Positions 5,509-6,548 of a DNA stretch of 6,548 nt are shown piece after piece. The translations under genes were made by a program, and so were the position numbers. How positions within the stretch are numbered: the stretch's first letter is position 1; the number at the start of each line of letters is the position of its first letter. The notes below the pieces were generated by a model. That model was not told where the DNA came from. It ran no database searches and saw only the letters and a program-made list of their open reading frames with translations. The DNA comes from Methylophilus sp. GTDB taxonomy: Bacteria; Pseudomonadota; Gammaproteobacteria; Burkholderiales; Methylophilaceae. The DNA lies in assembly GCA_027489475.1 (NCBI GenBank), contig JAIXZQ010000270.1, forward strand, positions 1 through 6,548, given 5' to 3'.

Positions 5509-6486
5509 ATGAGTATCACCATACAACAAATTAATAAAGGGTTTGGTCAGTTTAGTGCATTGCGCGATATCAACTTGCAAGTGCCCTCTGGTGAGTTGGT
5601 GGCCTTGTTGGGGCCGTCAGGCTGCGGTAAAACCACCTTGCTACGCATTATTGCAGGCTTAGAATCGCCAGACAGTGGGCAGGTGTTATTTGACGGCGTA
5701 GACACAACCCACCGCGATGTGCGCGAACGTCAGGTTGGCTTTGTGTTTCAGCACTATGCCTTATTCCGCCATATGACGGTATTTGAAAATGTTGCGTTTG
5801 GCTTGCGCGTGCGGCCGCGCGAAACGCGTCCTTCGGATGCCGAAATTAAAAAACGCGTGCATGATTTGCTTAAACTGGTGCAATTGGACTGGCTGGCTGA
5901 CCGCTATCCGCCGCAGTTATCCGGCGGTCAACGCCAACGTATTGCGCTGGCGCGGGCGCTGGCGGTGGAGCCTAAGGTGCTGTTGCTTGACGAACCCTTT
6001 GGTGCGCTGGATGCCAAGGTGCGTAAAGACCTACGTCGCTGGTTACGTCGCTTGCATGATGAGCTGCATGTGACCAGTGTGTTTGTCACCCATGACCAAG
6101 AAGAGGCCCTAGAAGTGGCGGATACCATTGTGGTGATGAACCATGGCCAAGTCGAACAAGTGGGCTCACCGCAAGCCGTCTACGACCATCCTGCCACGCC
6201 TTTTGTCTATGAGTTTTTAGGCAATGTGAATGCCTTTGAAACGCCACAGGGCAAAGGCTTTGTGCGACCCTATGAGATCGCCGTGAGCCGGGTGGCTGAT
6301 GCAGACACCATTGCTGGCGCGCTCACCTATGTGCATTCGGTTGGCTCTTTGGTGAGGTTGGAAATCCGCCGTGCAGACAACCAGCAATACGTTGATGTTG
6401 AACTGGCGCGCGAGCAGTTTAATCAGTTTGATTTCCGTCAGGGTGAGACGGTGTATTTAAAACCAACGCAATTAAGAGTGTTTTAA
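5509..6486 (+). CDS. cysA: Sulfate/thiosulfate ABC transporter ATP-binding subunit CysA
   Basis: This cytoplasmic ATPase dimerises under CysT/CysW and drives uptake. All nucleotide-binding motifs are intact: Walker [10 protein letters not shown] (35-43), Q-loop Gln81 in FVFQHYALF, signature [15 protein letters not shown] (137-151), Walker B VLLLDEP with catalytic Glu162, D-loop GALDAK (165-170) and switch His195 in VTHDQEEA. The [11 protein letters not shown] stretch and [18 protein letters not shown] resemble E. coli CysA closely. After residue 235 ([11 protein letters not shown]) comes a C-terminal TOBE-like regulatory domain ending [10 protein letters not shown]. At 325 residues it is about 40 shorter than E. 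coli CysA, with the shortfall in this C-terminal part, a common variation. The start lies 1 nt after the cysW stop, with a somewhat distant AGGA at 5491-5494, so reinitiation from cysW is likely. It is the last gene of the operon. Confidence 0.95.
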   Translation: MSITIQQINKGFGQFSALRDINLQVPSGELVALLGPSGCGKTTLLRIIAGLESPDSGQVLFDGVDTTHRDVRERQVGFVFQHYALFRHMTVFENVAFGLRVRPRETRPSDAEIKKRVHDLLKLVQLDWLADRYPPQLSGGQRQRIALARALAVEPKVLLLDEPFGALDAKVRKDLRRWLRRLHDELHVTSVFVTHDQEEALEVADTIVVMNHGQVEQVGSPQAVYDHPATPFVYEFLGNVNAFETPQGKGFVRPYEIAVSRVADADTIAGALTYVHSVGSLVRLEIRRADNQQYVDVELAREQFNQFDFRQGETVYLKPTQLRVF

Positions 6487-6507
6487 TCACGCTTCTCACA
6501 CAGCAAC

Positions 6508-6536
6508 CAGGCCGCGCATGCGGCCTGTTTTGTTTT
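6508..6536 (+). terminator. Intrinsic terminator after cysA
   Basis: CAGGCCGC pairs perfectly with GCGGCCTG (8 bp, loop GCAT) and is followed by TTTTGTTTT. It starts 21 nt after the cysA stop codon, closing the cysTWA transcription unit. The opposite strand lacks a comparable T tract, so it works mainly in the operon direction. Confidence 0.85.
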
Positions 6537-6548
6537 GCGCTGCAACGA

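Overview
The window holds a sulfur-assimilation locus of a Gram-negative bacterium. It covers sulfate/thiosulfate import and the two-step conversion of serine and sulfide to cysteine. The proteins resemble proteobacterial homologues throughout. The GC content is moderate in genes and low in the gaps. The serine acetyltransferase fragment is of the EpsC-like type rather than the enterobacterial CysE type. This fits a betaproteobacterium (a methylophilid-like genome is a guess I cannot confirm from sequence alone).

Layout: (1) 1-343, minus strand, the N-terminal third of a serine O-acetyltransferase, cut by the window edge. (2) 344-668, an AT-rich divergent control region. It contains candidate promoters for both flanking genes, an interrupted palindrome, and a very strong intrinsic terminator that points toward the acetyltransferase gene and lies in its own 5' leader. 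(3) 669-1646, cysK, O-acetylserine sulfhydrylase A. (4) 1787-2782, a periplasmic sulfate/thiosulfate-binding protein, followed after 10 nt by (5) 2793-3662, a stand-alone EAL-domain protein with several altered catalytic motifs. (6) 3663-3771, a 109-nt gap with two perfect inverted repeats and a possible promoter. (7) 3772-6486, cysT, cysW and cysA, tightly packed and closed by a good terminator at 6508-6536.

How the genes work together: the binding protein captures sulfate or thiosulfate in the periplasm, CysT/CysW form the membrane channel, and two CysA subunits power import. After reduction to sulfide (genes not in this window), the acetyltransferase makes O-acetylserine and CysK makes cysteine from it.

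The parts that standard annotation does not explain are two. One is the degenerate EAL protein placed between the binding-protein and permease genes. The other is the terminator in the acetyltransferase leader, which looks like an attenuator or the 3' end of a small RNA. Nothing suggests mobile elements, CRISPR, tRNA or rRNA.
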